Positions 32,901 to 45,266 are shown, numbered from the stretch's first letter. The stretch: DNA of 64,000 nucleotides from Coriolopsis trogii (GCA_020543525.1 JAHYIO010000001.1:1426001-1490000); one strand, 5' to 3'. The notes: generated from the letters alone by a model not told the origin. Translations and numbers: made by a program.

Positions 32901-35900
32901 GTGACTGTAGACAACCTTGTCTCGCTTCGTTGCTTGGATGAACGGTCTCAGCATCTTCCAGATCAAAGTCTCCAACAAGTACACAGGTGATGACTTCGAC
33001 GAGGACCTCCGAACTGTCTTGCGTCGTGCTGGGTGCAAGGGTGAGAAGATATGCTTCATCATGGACGAATCGAACGTTCTCGACTCCGGTTTCCTCGAGC
33101 GGATGAACACGCTGCTCGCGAACGCAGAGGTTCCAGGTCTATTCGAAGGAGATGAGCATTCTGCTCTTATGACTGCCTGCAAGGAGGGATCACAACGCGA
33201 CGGACTGATGCTCGACTCCCATGAGGAGCTTTACCGCTGGTTCACGCAACAGGTTGCAAAGAACCTACACGTCGTCTTCACAATGAACCCTCCGGAGAAC
33301 GGCTTGGCATCGCGTGCCGCAACCTCGCCCGCCTTGTTCAATCGTTGTGTCCTCGACTGGTTCGGAGACTGGTCAGATCAGGCCTTCTACCAGGTCGGCA
33401 TGGAGTTCACCAATACCCTCGATCTGGACTTGCCTTCCTACAACCCGCCGACTATGTTCCCGATCGCCTACCGTGACCTCTCCATGCCCCCTACCCATCG
33501 CGCCGCAGTGGTCAATGGTCTAGTTCACGTACACCAGTCCATGCATGCAATCAACCAACGCCTCAGTCGCCGTCAAGGGCGCTACAACTATGTCACCCCG
33601 CGTCACTACCTCGACTTGTAAGCTTCACTTTAATTGACCTATCATGCGTATCTGATTTGACTGCCTCCAGCATCAACCACTACGTGCGTTTGCACAACGA
33701 GAAGCGCGAGGAACTCGAAGAACAGCAGCGCCATCTCCACGTCGGTCTCGACAAGCTCCGGGACACCGTCGAGCAGGTGGAGGAGTTGCGGAAGAGTCTT
33801 GCTATCAAGCGTTCTCAACTGGAGGCAAAGAACGCGGAAGCCAACGAGAAGCTTAAACGCATGGTCTCTGACCAGCAAGAAGCTGAGCAAAAGAAGGCTG
33901 CGTCCATTGAGATTCAAGCCGCTCTCGCTGAACAAGACAAGAACATCAAGCAGCGACGTGAGATTGTTATGGCCGACCTCGCTGACGCCGAGCCAGCCGT
34001 TCTCGAAGCTCAGTCCGCCGTCAGTAATATCAAACGTCAGCACCTTCAGGAAGTGCGATCCATGGCCAACCCTCCTGAGGCTGTCAAGCTTGCGATGGAG
34101 TCTGTTTGTACCATCCTTGGTCACAAGATCGATAGCTGGCGCACGGTACAAGGTATCATCCGTCGTGACGACTTCATTCAACGCATCGTCAACTTCGACA
34201 CGGCGAACCAAATGACGAAGCAGGTCCGTGATCTCATGAAGCGTGACTTCCTCAGTCGTCCCTCCTACAACTTCGAAACCGTGAACCGCGCCAGTAAGGC
34301 TTGCGGTCCTCTTGTCAAGTGGGCAATCGCCCAGGTCCGCTTCTCCGAGATCTTGGACAAGGTCGAACCTTTGCGTAATGAGGTTCAGTCACTTGAAGAC
34401 CAGGCAGCGGCGACGAAGGAGCAGGCCTCCATGATGGTGACCATGATTGCGGAGCTCGAGGCCAGCATCGAAAGATACAAGGAGGAATACGCTGGGCTCA
34501 TTCGTGAAACCGAGGCAATCAAGGGCGAGATGGAGCGTGTCGAGAGTAAGGTCGATCGTAGCATGAAACTCTTGGAGAGTTTGTCCTCCGAGAAGACACG
34601 TTGGGAGAACGGGAGTCGTACGTTCGACACGGAGATGGGCACAATTGTCGGCGACGTGCTGCTGTCCGCCGCATTCCTGGCCTATGCCGGCTTCTTTGAT
34701 CAGCAATATCGTGAACAGATGTGGCAGGAGTGGTCGACACATCTTGCGGATGCTGGGATCAAGTACAAGAACGAGTTGTCTCTCCCTGAATACCTATCCA
34801 CCGCCGACGATCGTCTCAACTGGCAGTCGAAGTCGCTTCCTTCCGACAACCTTTGCACGGAGAACGCGATCATGATCAAGCGCTACAGCCGTTACCCTCT
34901 CATCATCGACCCGACAGGACAAGCTACCACTTTCCTGATGAACGAGTACAAGGACCGCAAGATCACCGTTACAAGCTTCCTCGACGAGGCGTTCCTCAAA
35001 GTGCTTGAAAGCGCTCTTCGATTCGGCAACACCCTTCTCATCCAAGATGTGGAACATCTTGATCCTATCCTGAACCCGGTACTGAACAGGGAGATCAGGC
35101 GTACAGGCGGCCGTGTCCTCATCCGCCTCGGTAACCAGGACATCGACTTCTCACCCTCATTCACAATGTTCCTGTCAACTCGCGATCCCTCCGTCGAGTT
35201 CTCTCCTGACATTTGCAGTCGTGTCACCTTCGTCAACTTCACCATGACCAGGAGCAGTCTGCAGAGTCAATCGCTCGATCAGGTGCTGAAGGTAGAACGT
35301 CCAGATACGGAGCGCAAGCGCACGGATCTCATGAAGATGCAAGGAGAGTTCCGTCTCCGCCTTCGCACGCTTGAGAAGCTGTTGCTACAGGCCCTTAACG
35401 AATCTTCCGGTAACATCTTGGATGACGACAAGGTTATCAATACCCTAGAGACCTTGAAGCGAGAAGCTGCTGAGATCACTCGCAAGGTCGAGGAGACCGA
35501 CATCGTCATGAAGGAGGTGGAAGAGGTGACCGCGGAGTATCTCCCCCTCGCTCAAGCCTGCAGTGCTGTGTTCTTCATCCTCGAGCAATTGAACCTCGTC
35601 AATCACTTCTACCAGTTTTCCCTACGATTCTTCCTGGACATTTTCGACTATGTCCTCCACCACAACCCCAACTTGCGCAACGTCACGGACTATGCCAAAC
35701 GGAGAGACATTCTCATGAACGACCTTTTCCTCGTCGTCTTCAGGAGGACTTCGCGCGCTCTCCTTCATCGTGACCATGTGATGCTCGCTGTCCTGCTCGC
35801 ACAAGTGAAACTTCGTGGCGTAGAGGAGATCGCCGACGAGCTGGAATTCTTCCTCGAGAGTGGAGACGGCGCCGTGGTCACCAACACGGAGAGTATTCAG

Positions 35901-38283
35901 TCTAGCATCCTCCCTACCGACCAGGCGCAGCGAGTCGTGACATTCGCGAAGCAGGCAATGTTCAAGCCGGTCATTACGCACCTGACGGAGCACGAAGATG
36001 ATTGGCTTCCTTTCCTCGAGTCACCTACCCCTGAACAAGCCGTTCCTCAACCTTGGGACCCCAGCACTCGTGAGTTATCGGTTCAATGCATATGCCAACG
36101 CATACTCATAGGAATATAGCTGCCGTCGAGGCTCTCCGCAACATGATAATCGTGAAGTGTCTGCGTCCAGATCGTGTCATCCAATCTACGGCTGCATTCG
36201 TACGGGTTGTCTTCCAGACTGACATCGCCGCCGAGAGCTCGTACGAGCTTGGTCAGATTGTCGCGGATGAAATCCAGCCAGCGACACCGGTCGCACTGGT
36301 ATCCGTCCCAGGATATGATGCAAGTTATCGTGTGGAGAACTTGGTTCAGAACACTGGCTCCCGCTGCACCTCTGTGGCAATGGGTTCGCAAGAAGGTTTC
36401 ACGCTCGCAGATCAAGCTGTGGCAGGGGCTGCTCGTCAGGGCTCCTGGGTGCTGCTCAAGAATGTGCACCTCGCGCCGTCTTGGCTTGGTCAGTTGGAGA
36501 AGAAACTGCAGACCCTCAACCCGCACCGGAACTTCCGCCTGTTCCTCACGATGGAGGCAAACCCGAGCATTCCAGTGAACATCTTGCGGCAATCACGCAT
36601 CATCATGAACGAGCCCCCTCCAGGTATCAAGGCCAACCTCTCAGACTCGTTGCGCAGCATCGCATCCAACCGTCTCGCTCAAGGCCCTGCCGAAAAGGTT
36701 CGCCTGTACTTCCTCTTGGCCTGGTTCCATGCCGTCGTGCAAGAGCGTCTTCGTTATGTGCCTTTGGGATGGAGCAAGACCTACGACTTCAACGACTCCG
36801 ATATGGCTGCCGCACACAACACCATCGACACTTGGCTCAACAGCGTTGCCAAAGGTCGTGCCAACGTTGACCCCGCGGCTATCCCCTGGGATGCCATCCG
36901 GACTCTTGTCAAGCAGTCAGTATACGGCGGTAGGGTGGACAGCGACTTTGATCAGAGGATCATCGACGCCTTCGTGGACGGTCTCTTCACTCCTCACGCG
37001 TACAATGTCGACTTCGATCTGGTTCCTAGTGTTACTGGGGACCAGGTTCTCACCGTTCCTGACGGCACGAAACTTGAGCATTTCCTCACATGGGTGCAAA
37101 AGCTTCCCGACAGAGAGCCACCATCATGGCTCAGTCTCCCACCTACGGCAGAACGCGTCATCGCCATTGCACAAGGTATGTCGCTGGTTCCAGGCAGATA
37201 GGATACGTCTGACAGCAGAACAGGAAACGAACTGTTGGGCAAGTTGCGGAAGATGCGCATGCTGGCAGATGATGATGATGAGGCGACCCCCGTCGCCGGA
37301 CCCTCGCAAGGACAGGCTAACCAACAGCCCGCTTGGATGCGCAACCTGCATGAGCGCTGTCGCGAGTGGTTGCAACAGCTTCCAGGAGTGGGTAGCATGA
37401 GTCTCAGATCCGAAACTGTAACTAACACGTCTCCCAGACCTTCCATACTCTGGAGAAGCAGAGTGCGGAGCACCAGGACCCATTATACCGCCTCTTCTTC
37501 CGTGAGGGCAACATTGGTAGCAAGCTGCTGTCTCAAGTCCGTAAGGACTTGGCAGACGTCGTCAAGGTCTGCGAGGGCGCGCTCAAGCAGACGAACCACT
37601 TGCGGACGCTCATGAGCTCGCTCACCAAGGGTAAGTCAAGTCGCGTTCATCTTGTATCATAACGGCCCTGAACGACTTCTCCCGTTCGCAATAAGGCACC
37701 ATCCCGACCCACTGGCGTCAGTACAAGGTCCACAAGGCGATGGGCGTCTCAGAGTGGATCTCCAACTTTGCCCGCCGGCTTGCGCAGCTGGACCAGATCG
37801 CGACGCTCGACAGTCTCAACAACATAGAAGTCTGGCTCGGGGGCCTCTTCTTCCCCGAGGCGTACATCACCGCCACGCGACAGGCCGTCGCGCACAGGAA
37901 GAGGTGGAGTCTGGAGACTCTGCGTCTGGAGCTCGACATTGAGAAGGTGAACGACCCGAGCGCGTTCATCGTCGACGGTGAGTCGAATTGTCCAGAGTTG
38001 TCATGTATCTTCGAGATTGACATCGTATTGTCCAGGCCTCGTTCTCGAAGGCGCTGCATGGGCAACAGACAAGCTCGTCCTGAACGACGGTGAGACGGTC
38101 CGACTGGGGCCTTCTCAGGTGCGGTGGGTGCAGACGGAGGAGACGGCGCCGAACCGAGTCAACCTCCCCGTGTACCTCAACGGGGACCGCAGCGACGTCC
38201 TGTTCACGGTCGACCTGCCCTTCGATAGCGCCGCGGGCGCTCTGGTCGCGACTCGCGCTGTCTGCTTGACTGCAGGTGGCTGA
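26954..38283 (+). CDS. dhc2: Cytoplasmic dynein heavy chain, motor half (linker to C-terminus)
   Basis: This is the minus-end microtubule motor subunit, lacking the N-terminal tail. Exon 1 codes only Met-Glu (26954-26959) and joins exon 2 at 27011 ([20 protein letters not shown]). Linker: [38 protein letters not shown] and [23 protein letters not shown]1 Walker A GPAGTGKT (around 29635-29706, split by an intron) and [15 protein letters not shown]2 GPSGSGKT (30640). AAA3 GPPGSGKT (31815). AAA4 GVSGSGKT (32840, intron before the Thr). The coiled-coil stalk and microtubule-binding domain follow from 33670, then AAA5 and AAA6 ([20 protein letters not shown]), and the C-terminal domain to 38283. 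The product is about 3,400 residues. Full-length heavy chains have roughly 1,100 more N-terminal residues. Those cannot fit in the 190 bases before SME1, so the tail must be on another gene, as known for the Agaricomycetes dhc1/dhc2 pair. Confidence 0.93.
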
Positions 38284-38543
38284 ACAGCAGCACGGCTGAA
38301 CAGATGACGTTGGATAGACCGCAGATCTCGAGCTCACGTACATATACGCATACCCCATCATGATCACGTAGCATACACACATACCTTCCTTCCAGATGTT
38401 CTTTCCTAATGCTTAATGATGAAAGTCACGAATTTTCACGCTCCAGCGGATGTGTGGCCCAATCTCAACCTCTCGAGTTGAGTGAGTGCTTGTTGTTCTC
38501 TAGTTGCTACATGACGCGTGTGATGACAGTGTGATGACTCTTT

Positions 38544-39757
38544 CTATGCATCCTGTTGTACAATGCTACCACCGGCGACCTCGAGCACTTTCCAGTCAAC
38601 CTCGATGCCGTGGTTCTTGAAAATCGCGCGAGCATCTTCGGCTATGGCTTCGAAGCCGCCAGTCGCCAGGGCGAGGATTGTTGGTCCAGCACCGGAGAGG
38701 CATATACCTAACAATCCAGGATGTGTGGACGGCGTGATGTTGTTGGTCACCTCGGGCAGGCCGGGGATCTGTATGTGTGTATTCAGAATCAAAGGTTCTC
38801 TATTGGTAGGGAGGGGGGGGGGGCATACCAGTGTTTTACGGTAAGGCTGGTGGACGCGGTCCTTCATTGCCTCATAGATGAGCTCGGGGTCAGGCGGGTC
38901 TTGAGCGAGCGCGGTGGTCAAAACGGCTAGCCGTTGGAGGTTGAAAACCTGCGGGGCGGGGCTTGTTGGTCCTTCTCGTCTTCAAGAGCACAGGGCAAGA
39001 CAAGCACACGCACCAGGTCTTTCCTCGAGTACTCCTGGGGAAGGACGCTCCGCGCCTTGGCCGTGCTGAGCTCGAAGCGGGGGATGATAGCGAGCGCCTT
39101 GATGCTCTGCGACCAGCCGAAGCGGACATAGTGGCCGATGCCCAGCGGGGGCTGGGGGGGATCCATGCCCCAAGCTTCACCCGCGTCGGGCGGGTACTCG
39201 GGCAGGACCTCGCTGAGCGGGACGCTCGCCGCCTCCGTCGCGGCCGGGTCGAGCTCGCGGAGGTAGGAGCCGACGAAGCCGCCGACGAGCGCGGCGGTGA
39301 CGTTGTCCGGGTGTCGCTCGACCATGAGGGCAAAGTCGAGCATGCGCTCGACGGGGAGGCGGAGCTGGCCGAGCTCATTCCCGAGGAGGACGCCTGCGAT
39401 GACGGCAGCGCCGGACGAGCCGAGTCCCCGCCCGAACGGGATCTCGTTCGCGCAGTGGAGGGTGAGGTTGGCGGGAAACGCGGCTATGGCGTGGCAGCGG
39501 AGGACGTAGAGCGCGACGCGGGTCGTGAGGTTCTTATATGCATCGAGAGGGACTTCGTCGGCGCCTTCGCCAGAGTAGGTTATGCGCGGCGGGCGGGGTG
39601 GGTCGGACGCGCTCGGCGGGGCGACGGTGACAGTGAGCGTAAGATGGAGGGAGAGCGAGAGGCCAACGACGTCGAAGCCGGGGCCGATGTTGGCGGAGGT
39701 GGCGGGGACGCGGATGGTGAACGAGCGAGAGGCGGAGGGGAAGGCGGAGTCGGTCAT
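38544..39757 (-). CDS. THR1: Homoserine kinase
   Basis: Homoserine kinase phosphorylates L-homoserine with ATP in threonine synthesis. It is a GHMP kinase. The ATG at 39755-39757 opens MTDSAFPSASRSFTIRVPAT, continuing SANIGPGFDVVGLSLSLHL. The ATP-binding GHMP motif reads EIPFGRGLGSSGAAVIAGV. Substrate-site stretches are ERHPDNVTAALVGGFVGSYL and HYVRFGWSQSIKALAIIPRF. After introns come RVHQPYRKTL and the C-terminal motif GLLGICLSGAGPTILALATG. About 370 residues, close to the fungal norm. The second intron contains a run of at least ten G on the plus strand near 38810-38823. The gene is convergent with dynein, with about 260 bases between the ends. Confidence 0.92.
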
Positions 39758-40288
39758 CGCAGTCCTCGTCCAAGGGACAGCGCTTATTCCAGGCTGCTCG
39801 ACTCGGCGTGACTCGAGCTCGTACTCTATGTTCACCTCATCTCTTCTGCCAACGCCAGCCAGAACATTTGGAACAGGAACAGATCTGTCGGGAGAGCTCG
39901 AGGCGGTCCGAGCGGCGCAGGCTCGCCGAACAGTTGAACACCGACGCAGCCCGCTTGTGCACCTGAGGTCGTATGTGCGTAATCATATGATGTTGTCTCA
40001 CGTCGCCTATCTGTAGTGTCAGTGTCAACCATCTGCATCCTCGTCGAGAACTAAACTAATAAGGACCAATACTCCCCGTCTGACGGTCTGGTTTATAGCC
40101 GCGGCGCCATCTGTAATGTAACGACTTCTAAGATGGCCCCGTGAACACATGCCGTATTTCTGGACGGCGAGCGCATCACACTGCGGGTAAGCGATAAGGT
40201 CAGGATGTGAGGGTGGAGGGAGCCACAAGCTTGAAGCTCAGTTGAGAGTCGTGCCTCACTTACCACCCACCGCCGGTCTCTTCTCATT
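39758..40288. other. Promoter region between THR1 and the methyltransferase array
   Basis: This is a divergent promoter region between homoserine kinase and the first methyltransferase gene. A weak TTATAG word sits near 40093. No gene is seen. Confidence 0.4.
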
Positions 40289-41435
40289 ATGAGTGCTCCC
40301 TCTGTAAAGTCGCAGGGTTTGTTGCAGCCTCTCAACGAGAAAATATACACCATCGATGAAGAAGCTCTGGTCTTTATGAAAGCATTGACCGGAATTCAGA
40401 GCGACGATGAGCTCAAGCAACACATCATGACGGTGCAGGCAGAGGCTTACGCCGTACGTCCCAAATCTCCTCTCGATTCACGAAACACAGTTGAGAGGGG
40501 TACCTGCAATGCAGATTTACCCATACCCGTGCATCCGCCGTTTTGCGTTCCTCAAGTGAGTGCATACTGTTTCGCTCTGTGGTTTCTGGGAACACATCTG
40601 ATGTGATGCAGATTGAAGTTGGGACGTTTACCTGCGTACCAGCAGTTGCTATCTCTGGGCAAGCAACGCAAGAACCCGATCCTCCTTGATATAGGATGCT
40701 GCTGTAAGTACTCTGCTGATACAAGGGCTGTCCGAGACTGATATACGGCCTTTCAGTCGGCAATGACATTCGAAAGGCTGTCGCAGACGGCTATCCCGTA
40801 GAGTGGGCGGTTGGTTCCGACCTCCATCCCGGTACGTGCACCCATAGAAGGGAATATCCACGTCTATGCAATCTGACATCGAACGGTACTCAGAATTTTG
40901 GGACCTCGGCCACAAGCTGTTCAAATCGACGCCAGAGACGTTTCCCGCCGCCTTCGTTCCAGGAGATGCGCTCGACTCGGCTCATCTCGATATCGTGCCA
41001 CCCTTCAACGCGCCACCCGAGACCCCAGTGCCTCAGCTGTCTTCTCTGACATCCTTGAACCCGCTGCGTGGGCACGTCTCCGCCATTCACGCGTCGTCGT
41101 TCTTTCACCTGTTCTCCGAGGAGAAGCAGTCTCACCTCGCACGCGCTCTCGCAGGCTTGCTCTCACCCGAGCCGGGGTCGATGATCATTGGGTCGCACAT
41201 GGCTCGACCTGAAAAGGGCGAAGCGGTTTTCAGGTTCCATGACAACTCGAATGTTGTGACGATCTTCTGTCACTCTCCGGATACCTGGACGGAGCTCTGG
41301 GACGGGCAAGTGTTCGAGAAAGGAGCGGTCAAGGTCGAGACGGTCTTGACTGAGGTGAAGAGGTCTGAAGAAGTCGTTGACGAGGGGGAGAACGCCCGAT
41401 TTTACTTGCTTACATGGTCTATCACAAGGCAGTAG
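40289..41435 (+). CDS. SAM-dependent methyltransferase-like protein, copy 1
   Basis: The joined protein begins MSAPSVKSQGLLQPLNEKIY. It continues with the short exon IYPYPCIRRFAFL, then KLGRLPAYQQLLSLGKQRK and NPILLDIGCCFGNDIRKA, the Gly-rich SAM-binding motif I, which carries two Cys. Then come GYPVEWAVGSDLHPEFWDLG and PPETPVPQLSSLTSLNPLRG, and finally MIIGSHMARPEKG and TELWDGQVFEKGAVKVETVL. It resembles the stand-alone methyltransferases near fungal terpenoid clusters (AusD type), an impression from motif I and not a proof. Four introns at conserved places (about 40455-40513, 40555-40611, 40704-40756 and 40835-40890). The substrate is unknown. It is the first of three tandem copies on the same strand. 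Confidence 0.75.
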
Positions 41436-42103
41436 ATGTATCAGAGCAACCGAAGATGTTTTCAGTGGCCATGGAGGAATCGACGATGTAGTATGAATAC
41501 GAGCTCGAGCAGGAAGTCATGTCAATATGTGAGCTTCGGCACCCTCTCCTCGAGTACGCTATCTTCGTCAATGTTCACCATGTGAGAGACCGGTCGTGCA
41601 GTTGTCGTCATATTTACAAATTCACAAGTGAGATCTTGAAGAAAGTTTCACTTCAGCTTCCGGGATTGAATTCAAAGTCACGATTGTACTTATCTTGACT
41701 TTCGATCCGCAGACACCCCTTAACCCCTGACATTAATCTGCATCCTCGTAGCCTGTTCAGGCTACATATGTAGTACAGGTGATGACCATTGTTGCGCTCA
41801 AGCGCGCCAAACAATGAACGAGTGCTCGGCGCTTGTTCTCCACGCGACGACGCGCTCGATTGGGCATGACTCATCCCATCGCCACCTCCATCTTAACCTC
41901 ATCTCCTCCGATGCACCTCCAACGCAAACAACATACCCGAGTCCCCGCAGTCGGGGTTGAGAGGCTGGACTGGATGAATGTGAACAGGAATAGATCCGTT
42001 CGGCCCGGTGCTTACAGAGTGAAGCTATTCTCGTCTACGTGAGAGGCGGGGGCGCAGGCGAGTCGCCAAAGAGAAATGCGAACACATTCCGCTGGTGAGG
42101 TCA
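41436..42103. other. Spacer between methyltransferase copies 1 and 2
   Basis: This region holds the 3' end of copy 1 and the upstream part of the promoter of copy 2. Some AT-rich sequence occurs around 41600-41720. No gene is seen. Confidence 0.4.
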
Positions 42104-42111
42104 TATATATA
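42104..42111 (+). promoter_or_regulatory. TATA-like box before methyltransferase copy 2
   Basis: TATATATA lies about 90 bases before the ATG of copy 2. Confidence 0.45.
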
Positions 42112-42197
42112 CCGCGACATCGCAAGAGTGGATTGGCCGGACTACACTCGACAACCGTGCCTGTCGTGGTCTATCGTTCACTGCTACTTACCAACAC

Positions 42198-43348
42198 ATG
42201 ACTACTCCTTCTGCAAAACCGCTGGGCCTGCTGCTGCCCCTCGACGAGAAGATTTACACTATCGATGAAGACGCTTTGGCATATATGAAGCTTCTGACCG
42301 GAATCCAGAACGACGATGAGCTCAAGCGTCACATTATGGCGGTGCAGGTGGAGGCTTATGCCGTGCGTTCCTATCCTCAATTCACGAAACACAGTTGAGA
42401 GGGGTACCTGCAATGCAGATATACCCATACCCGTGCATCCGCCGGTTTGCCTTCCTGCAGTGAGTGCGTGACTTGCTCTGCGGTTGGCGAGCATGTCAAA
42501 TGATATGCAGGATGAAGCTGGGGCGTCTGCCCGCATATCAACAGCTACTGGCTCTAGGCAAGCAACGCAAGAATCCGATCTTTCTTGATATAGGATGCTG
42601 CTGTAAGAAATCGGCCGAGTCTGAATTGAGTTCCAGTGCACTCATCACAATTTTCCAGTCGGCAATGACATTCGGAAGGCTGTCGCAGATGGGTATCCCT
42701 CAGAGTGCGCAATCGGTTCTGACCTCCATCCCGGTACGTGCATTCACCAAAGAAAGAATCATGTCTTTGCAATCTGACGTCCTCCGGTACTCAGAATTCT
42801 GGGAACTTGGCCACAAGCTGTTTCAATCGACGCCTGAGACATTCCCGGTTCCGTTCGTTCCAGGAGACGCGTTCGACCCGGCTCATCTCGACATCGTGCC
42901 ACCTTTCAACGCACCACCCGAGACCCCAGTGCCTCAGCTGTCTTCTCTGACATCCTTGAACCCGCTACGTGGGCACGTCTCCGCCATTCACGCGTCGTCG
43001 TTCTTTCACCTGTTCTCCGAGGAGAAACAGGCCCACCTTGCGCACGCCCTCGCAGGCTTGCTCTCACCCGAGCCAGGATCGATGATCCTCGGGTCGCACA
43101 TGGGCCGGCCTGAGAAGGGCCAACTGGTCTCCAAATTCCACGACAACCCACATACGGTGACGATGTTCTATCACTCCCCGGAGACCTGGTCGGAGCTCTG
43201 GGACGGGCAGGTGTTCGAGAAAGGAGCGGTCAAGGTCGAGACGGTCTTGAACGAGGTGGAAAGGCCTGACCGTGCTGAGGAAATAAATTCCGCGGGGGAA
43301 TCGAGCTCCCGGTTCTACTTACTCACTTGGTCTGTGATTAGGGTGTAG
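42198..43348 (+). CDS. SAM-dependent methyltransferase-like protein, copy 2
   Basis: This is a paralogue of copy 1 with the same five-exon plan: MTTPSAKPLGLLLPLDEKIY, IYPYPCIRRFAFL, MKLGRLPAYQQLLALGKQRK, LDIGCCFGNDIRKAVADGYP, SECAIGSDLHP, then EFWELGHKLFQSTPETFPVP. Stretches are almost identical to copy 1 at DNA level, including the end of intron 1 and about 117 bases of the last exon with two differences (42913-43028 against 41013-41128). The unspliced frame reads through the last intron, so an open-frame scan alone gives a longer and wrong protein. Motif I and the later FEKGAVKVETVL are conserved, so the copy looks functional. Confidence 0.75.
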
Positions 43349-43562
43349 ATGGTGTGGATGCATCAAAGGAACCGAAGAAATCTCAAAGGATGAAAGGTAG
43401 AAATAGACGATGAGAGGTCATGTCGAGACGTAAGCGTCGGCACTCTTACCCCGAGCTCGCTATCTCGGTCCATGTCTAAGTATACATATCCGCCACGTGA
43501 GAGGCCAGTTATGTTGTCGGATGCTACGGCCGAAGCCTCCATGGGCGAGAGACCAACTGAAG
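43349..43562. other. Spacer between methyltransferase copies 2 and 3
   Basis: This short spacer carries the 3' end of copy 2 and upstream sequence of copy 3. No gene is seen. Confidence 0.4.
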
Positions 43563-43580
43563 TATATATAGGCTATAAAA
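43563..43580 (+). promoter_or_regulatory. TATA elements before methyltransferase copy 3
   Basis: Two TATA-like words, TATATATA at 43563 and TATAAAA at 43574, lie about 115-130 bases before the ATG of copy 3. Confidence 0.5.
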
Positions 43581-43692
43581 GAGGGAGACCTATCAGCTCA
43601 GCGCTCAGCCTCCACTGGCAGGTCCGAATTGTGGTTTGACCGTCGATTTAGCCGATCGATTCTACCGCATACCAGGCTTCAAGTTGATCATC

Positions 43693-44867
43693 ATGGCCGA
43701 CGAATCCAAATTTGCACCGCCCATCGTGGTCCGTCCTTTGGACGAAAAGCTGTATGCGATAGATGAGGAGGCCCTGGAGTTTATGAAGGCGCAGACGGGC
43801 ATCCAGGACACGGACGAACTCAAGAGACACATCTTGGCGGTGCAGGCGGAGGCTTACGCCGTGAGTTCCTTATCTCGATCGGCGCCGAGCATAAACCAAA
43901 CCGAGACATCGGACCGCCTTACAGATCCACCCATACCCGTGCATTCGCCGCTTCTCCTTCCTCCAGTAAGCGGAACGCGTGATTTATCTTGGTCCGGGAG
44001 CTCGTTGCTGATATCTTGAATGCAGATTGAAGCTAGGACGTTTGCCCGCGTACCAACAGTTGCTTGCGCTTGGGAAGGAGCGCACGCATCCCATCTTGCT
44101 CGATATCGGATGCTGTTGTGAGTCCCTACAGATACTAGCCATCCTGGACGCTTGTGTCAATTTGATTCCCTGATGGTAGTTGGCAATGACATCAGGAAGG
44201 CAGTCGCAGACGGTTTCCCCCTAGAGGGTGCGATTGGCTCTGATCTCCATCCCGGTACGTGACCTGCGCTCCCATATACCTCTCCATGAGGACATCCACA
44301 CCTAACGACGATCCACACCCAGAGTTCTGGGAGCTCGGGCACAAGCTCTTCAAGTCGACCCCAGAGACGTTCCCCGTCCCCTTCATCCCGGGGGACGCCT
44401 TCGACCCGGCCCATCTCGAGACCGTACCCCCATTCTACGCCCCTCCGACGACCCCCGTCCCCCAGCTGTCCTCGCTGACGTCCCTCAACCCGCTCCGCGG
44501 GCACGTCTCCGTCATCCACGCCTCTGCCTTCTTCCACCTCTTCCAGGAAGACAAGCAGCTTCAGCTCGCGCGCGCTGTCGCAGGTCTCCTCTCGCCCGAG
44601 CCGGGCTCGATGATCCTCGGCGCGCACGGGGGCCGCCCAGAGAAAGGCTTCAGGGTCGAGCTGCGGCGCGCAAACTCGCACGGGCTCCCGATGTTCTGCC
44701 ACTGTCCGGAGAGCTGGACGGAGTTGTGGGACGGGCAGGTGTTCGAGAAGGGGACAGTCAAGGTCGAGGCGTATTTGAAGGAGCATCAGAGGACGGACCT
44801 TGCGGAGGACGTGGCCTCGCCGGATGCCAAATTCTGGTTGCTTGTCTGGTCTGTGACGAGATTGTGA
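43693..44867 (+). CDS. SAM-dependent methyltransferase-like protein, copy 3
   Basis: This is the most diverged of the three copies and is GC-richer in its last exon. It starts MADESKFAPPIVVRPLDEKL and continues with IHPYPCIRRFSFL, KLGRLPAYQQLLALGKERTH and LDIGCCFGNDIRKAVADGFP. After GAIGSDLHP comes EFWELGHKLFKSTPETFPVP with TPVPQLSSLTSLNPLRGHVS. The last exon ends FWLLVWSVTRL. The introns occupy the same places as in copies 1 and 2. An ATG at 43636 is in frame but upstream of the conserved start. The divergence from the others suggests an older duplication or a separate substrate. Confidence 0.75.
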
Positions 44868-45266
44868 GCACTTCAGGCTAGGCTCGAACCACTCCTCGAG
44901 TGGATCGATGTTTCCGGATGATGCTAGAATAGGATACCACTTCGACGTGAGCAGGGTGTCTTCAAACATACTGGCTACTGGAAGAATCACTTGCTCACGA
45001 TGATGAAGCGGAACTACCTGTATTCAACTACAACGTAGATGGCTCTGGAACGGCGGGTGTCCCAATGCAGAGCTAGTTGTGTTCGTCATATCGCAAGTCT
45101 GCACTCCTCGACGCTCGTTCGGCGGGCCATGCATACGTCAGAATATGCATTGAGAGCTGGCCTCTAGGTAGTACTTGGCGTTCAGCCACCTGTCAATCAA
45201 TGTCTAGGATCACCAGCTGTAGGCTGAGACCTGACTTTCCGGACTACTCTTCTCGTTGACCCATCG
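44868..45266. other. Intergenic region between convergent genes
   Basis: This is the space between methyltransferase copy 3 (+) and the permease (-). Nothing is recognised apart from short frames. Confidence 0.4.

Noticed and set aside
38963..39811. 282-codon plus-strand frame over homoserine kinase
   Set aside because: It is a mirror frame of a GC-rich THR1 exon, extremely rich in Arg, Gly, Glu and Ala, without features of its own.
44157..44990. 277-codon minus-strand frame over methyltransferase copy 3
   Set aside because: It is a shadow of the conserved last exon; similar shadows exist for the other two copies.
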